In this document: positions 61,261 through 64,000 of the stretch, piece after piece
Layout of the letters: every line of letters begins with the position of its first letter
How positions within the stretch are numbered: the first letter of the stretch is position 1
Assembly: GCA_944320235.1 (NCBI GenBank)
Contig: CALUGQ010000032.1
Location: 62,001-126,000 of the forward strand
Source of the DNA: an uncultured Prevotella sp.
GTDB lineage: Bacteria > Bacteroidota > Bacteroidia > Bacteroidales > Bacteroidaceae
Reading direction: 5' to 3'
Length of the DNA stretch: 64,000 nucleotides
The notes under the pieces: generated by a model
The model's database searches: none
The model's input: only the letters and a program-made list of their open reading frames with translations
Told to the model about the DNA's origin: nothing
Program-made: the position numbers and the translations under genes

Positions 61261-64000
61261 GGAAATCCGGCACACTTTAATCACTCTCATGCTATGCATT
61301 GGAGGAATGTGTTTCGCGCAAACGGCCACTCAAGAAAAGAAAATGGAGCAAAAGCTCAAAGAGTATTTCGCGAAATACAAACCAAAGAAACAAGAACAGC
61401 CACAATCTCCCAAACTACTAAAATATGAAGTTGACAACAAGAATAAAACAATAAACATTGTTGCCGACGGCACATTCGCTGCCCAAGAGTTTTCTGAGAA
61501 AACCACTAATGACATATACAAACACATTAAGAAAGCAATTCCAAAACCTTACAAAAAATATACCATAACGGTCATCACCAATGGTATGCCAATCGAAGAC
61601 CTTGTTCCACACAAAATCAAAAAAAGGCCAGGCAAGATCAACCTGTGGGGAGACATTGAGTATGACGGAGAGCCGTGGGTACGCAATGAATCATCGCCAT
61701 ACTCCCCCACCCACGGACTGCAAAACAGGCACATTGCATTATGGGCCAGCCATGGTCGGTATTACGATGCCACAAAAGGAGAGTGGAAATGGCAGCGCCC
61801 AAAACTATTCGGAACTACAGAAGACTTGTTCACTCCAACCATAGTCATCCCATACCTCATTCCGATGCTCGAGAATGCCGGGGCGGTTGTATTCACTCCC
61901 CGTGAACGCGACATGCAAAAGCACGAAGTCATCATCGATAATGATGACTCGATGCATGGCACAAGATATATTGAGGTAAATTCCAAGCATCAATGGGCCA
62001 ACACCGACATAAACGGATTCGCCATGCACCAAGGACATTATACAGACGGCGAGAACCCGTTCACCGCAGGCACTGCCCGCATGGCTAAAGCCACAAGCAG
62101 CAAAAAAAAGTACAGCTTGATTTCATATCAGCCAAACTTCCCTGAAGAAGGCGAATACGCAGTATACGTAAGCTACCAAACGTTGGCAAACAGTGTCGAT
62201 GATGCAAAATATACGGTATGGCACAAGGGAGAGAAAACGGTGTTCAGAGTAAACCAGCAGATGGGCGGCGGCACTTGGGTTTACCTTGGCACTTTCAAAT
62301 TCGATGCAGGCAGCAATGAGTTTAACCGTGTCGTGCTTACCAACCAAAGTTCAAAGCGAGGCATTGTTACCGCTGATGCGGTAAGATTCGGCGGTGGAAT
62401 GGGCAACATAGAGCGTGGAGGGAAAGTCAGCGGCCTGCCAAGGAACATGGAAGGAGCACGATATTACGCCCAATGGGCAGGCATGCCATATTCTGTTTAC
62501 AGCACACACAACGGCACTAACGATTATGCTGACGACATTAACACGAGGTCAAAAATGACAAATTACCTTGGTGGGGGGTCGTGTTATATGCCGACCACTG
62601 ATGGGAAAAATGTACCATTCGAACTTTCACTGGCAATACACAGTGATGCCGGTTATGCAACTGACGGCATCGGACTGATTGGCTCACTGGCAATATGCAC
62701 CACAAACTTCAACGGTGGAAGGCTTAATGCAGGCATTTCAAGACTTGCTTCGCGTGACTTTGCAGACGCACTGCTTTCTAATACTACACGCGACCTGCAA
62801 TATAAATACGGAACATGGCAAAAACGCAAGCTCCTTGACAAAAACTACTCAGAAACAAGACTTCCAGGAATCCCAAGCGCAATTCTGGAAACAATGTCAC
62901 ACCAGAACTTTCCGGATATGCGCTACGGCCAGGACCCAAACTTCAAGTTCACACTCGCGAGGTCGATATACAAAACCATATTACGCTACATATCAGAACA
63001 ACACGAGCGTCCTTACGCTGTAACACCATTAACCCCACGTAACTTCAGCATAGAGTTTACCGGCAAAGGGAAAGCAACACTTACTTGGCAACCAGTCGTA
63101 GATCCCCAGGAAGCAACTTCATATCCAACTGGCTACATCGTTTACACAAGCTATGGCCACTCTGATTTCGACAACGGCACATACATAAAAGGCAAAAACA
63201 GCTACAGCATAGAGTTAGACCCAGGTGTACTGTACAGCTTCAAAATCGCCGCTGTGACAAGAGGAGGTAAGAGCTTCCCGACAGAAGTGCTCTGCGCAAT
63301 GTATAATCCAGAAGCCGAAAAAAGCATAATGATAGTAAACGGTTTCAACCGGCTGTCCTCACCATCTGTACATGACGATGCAACAAAACAAGGCTTTGAC
63401 TTTGATGAAGACCCAGGCGTGACACTCGGCCCGACAGGCGGCTGGGTCGGAAGACAAGTGTGCTTTGACCGAGAGCGCATGGGAATAGAGGACGAAAGCG
63501 GCCTGGGATGGAGTAACGATGACTTCACCGGAATGTACATCGCCGGCAACGACAAAGACTATGTTCGCTGCCATGCTGAAGCAATTGCCGCAAACAAAGG
63601 CTATAACATACTGAGTTGTTCACATGATGCAGTAGAAAGCGGAAGCATAAACTTGTCACACTACCAAATGACAGACCTTTTGCTAGGCCTGGAACGCAAT
63701 GACGGCCACAGCCTTCAATACTACAAGACGTTTTCGACCACCATGCAAAACAAACTTAAAGAGTATACTGCGCGTGGCGGAGCTTTGCTGACCAGCGGTG
63801 CATATATCGGCAGCGACATGCAGTCAGCTGCAGAGCAGAAGTTTATCAACGACATACTGAAATGCCGCTATACCGGCAACAGCAAGCCACAAGGCCGCCC
63901 AATATACGGCCTAAACACAACCCTGCAAATCTACGACTCAATCAATGAAAGCCACTACTGCGTCACTGCGCCAGAAGTCCTCAGCCCTGTATGGCCGGCA
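61261..64000 (+). CDS. Large secreted protein with amidase-3-like and golvesin-type domains (partial, runs off window)
   Basis: The frame is open from the ATG at 61261 to the window end (913 codons). A signal peptide (MEIRHTLITLMLCIGGMCFAQ) leads into an amidase-like fold split by an insert: IALWASHGRYYD and the catalytic-type His and Glu in LAIHSDAGYA and ILETMSHQNFPDM. The insert (HQWANTDINGFAMH to TADAVRFGGGMGN) looks like a golvesin-type beta-sandwich. A fibronectin III-like domain follows (FTGKGKATLTWQPV). Homologues are labelled N-acetylmuramoyl-L-alanine amidase or xanthan lyase in databases; peptidoglycan hydrolysis is the best guess. The start is 6 bp after the acyltransferase stop. 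Confidence 0.8.

Overview
The window is a chromosomal segment of a Bacteroidales bacterium, most likely a Prevotella-type member of Prevotellaceae. The signs are Bacteroidetes-type promoters (TAnnTTTG at -7, found more than twenty times), few Shine-Dalgarno sequences, a BtuB/BtuG/BtuH-type corrinoid uptake locus, Bacteroidetes-specific two-component proteins, pyrophosphate-dependent phosphofructokinase, rubrerythrins, and a secreted protein with a Prevotella-like C-terminal tail. No rRNA, tRNA, intact mobile element or CRISPR array was seen. This is mostly ordinary core genome with some carbohydrate-active and surface functions.

Layout. 1-900: end of an MFS transporter and a Nudix hydrolase. 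1295-8425 (minus): flavodoxin, then a tight run kdgK-eda-large sensor kinase-response regulator-membrane protein, coupling 2-keto-3-deoxygluconate catabolism to a signalling pair. 9081-11698 (plus): rlmD and a porin. 11870-15074 (minus): DNA alkylation repair protein, peptidase M49 and an AraC-like regulator. 16030-18301 (plus): HU-like protein, a 29-residue basic protein and RNase G. 18393-25463: AlaX-like editing protein, trmD, DUF805 protein, patatin, two peptidases and riboflavin synthase, the last preceded by a candidate structured RNA. 25596-31857 (plus): tripartite efflux operon tolC-macA-macB, with a frameshifted permease, followed by a LytS/LytTR pair.

32332-37388 (minus): iron alcohol dehydrogenase, rubrerythrin with a PerR/Fur-type regulator, and a GH2 glycosidase. 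37559-45225 (minus): cobalamin-riboswitch-controlled B12 uptake genes btuB-btuG-btuH-btuF-btuC, with no ATPase gene. 45611-49153: LysM glucosaminidase, cytidine deaminase, a beta-helix lipoprotein and a second rubrerythrin. 49239-53446 (minus): pectin-type acetylesterase with a truncated second domain, then fur-purA-hisS. 53670-60246: outer membrane protein with an unusual low-complexity partner, prmA, GH25 lysozyme and PPi-phosphofructokinase. 60414-64000 (plus): small helical protein, acyltransferase, and a large secreted amidase/golvesin-type protein that runs off the edge.

The most unusual signal lies between genes. Six long intergenic regions carry short arrays of diverged units with a strict 22-bp period. 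Several units are imperfect palindromes whose two arms changed together. The candidate RNA before riboflavin synthase (24638-24836), closed by a 12-bp stem whose 3' strand runs into a T-tract, is the second structure that gene calls do not explain.
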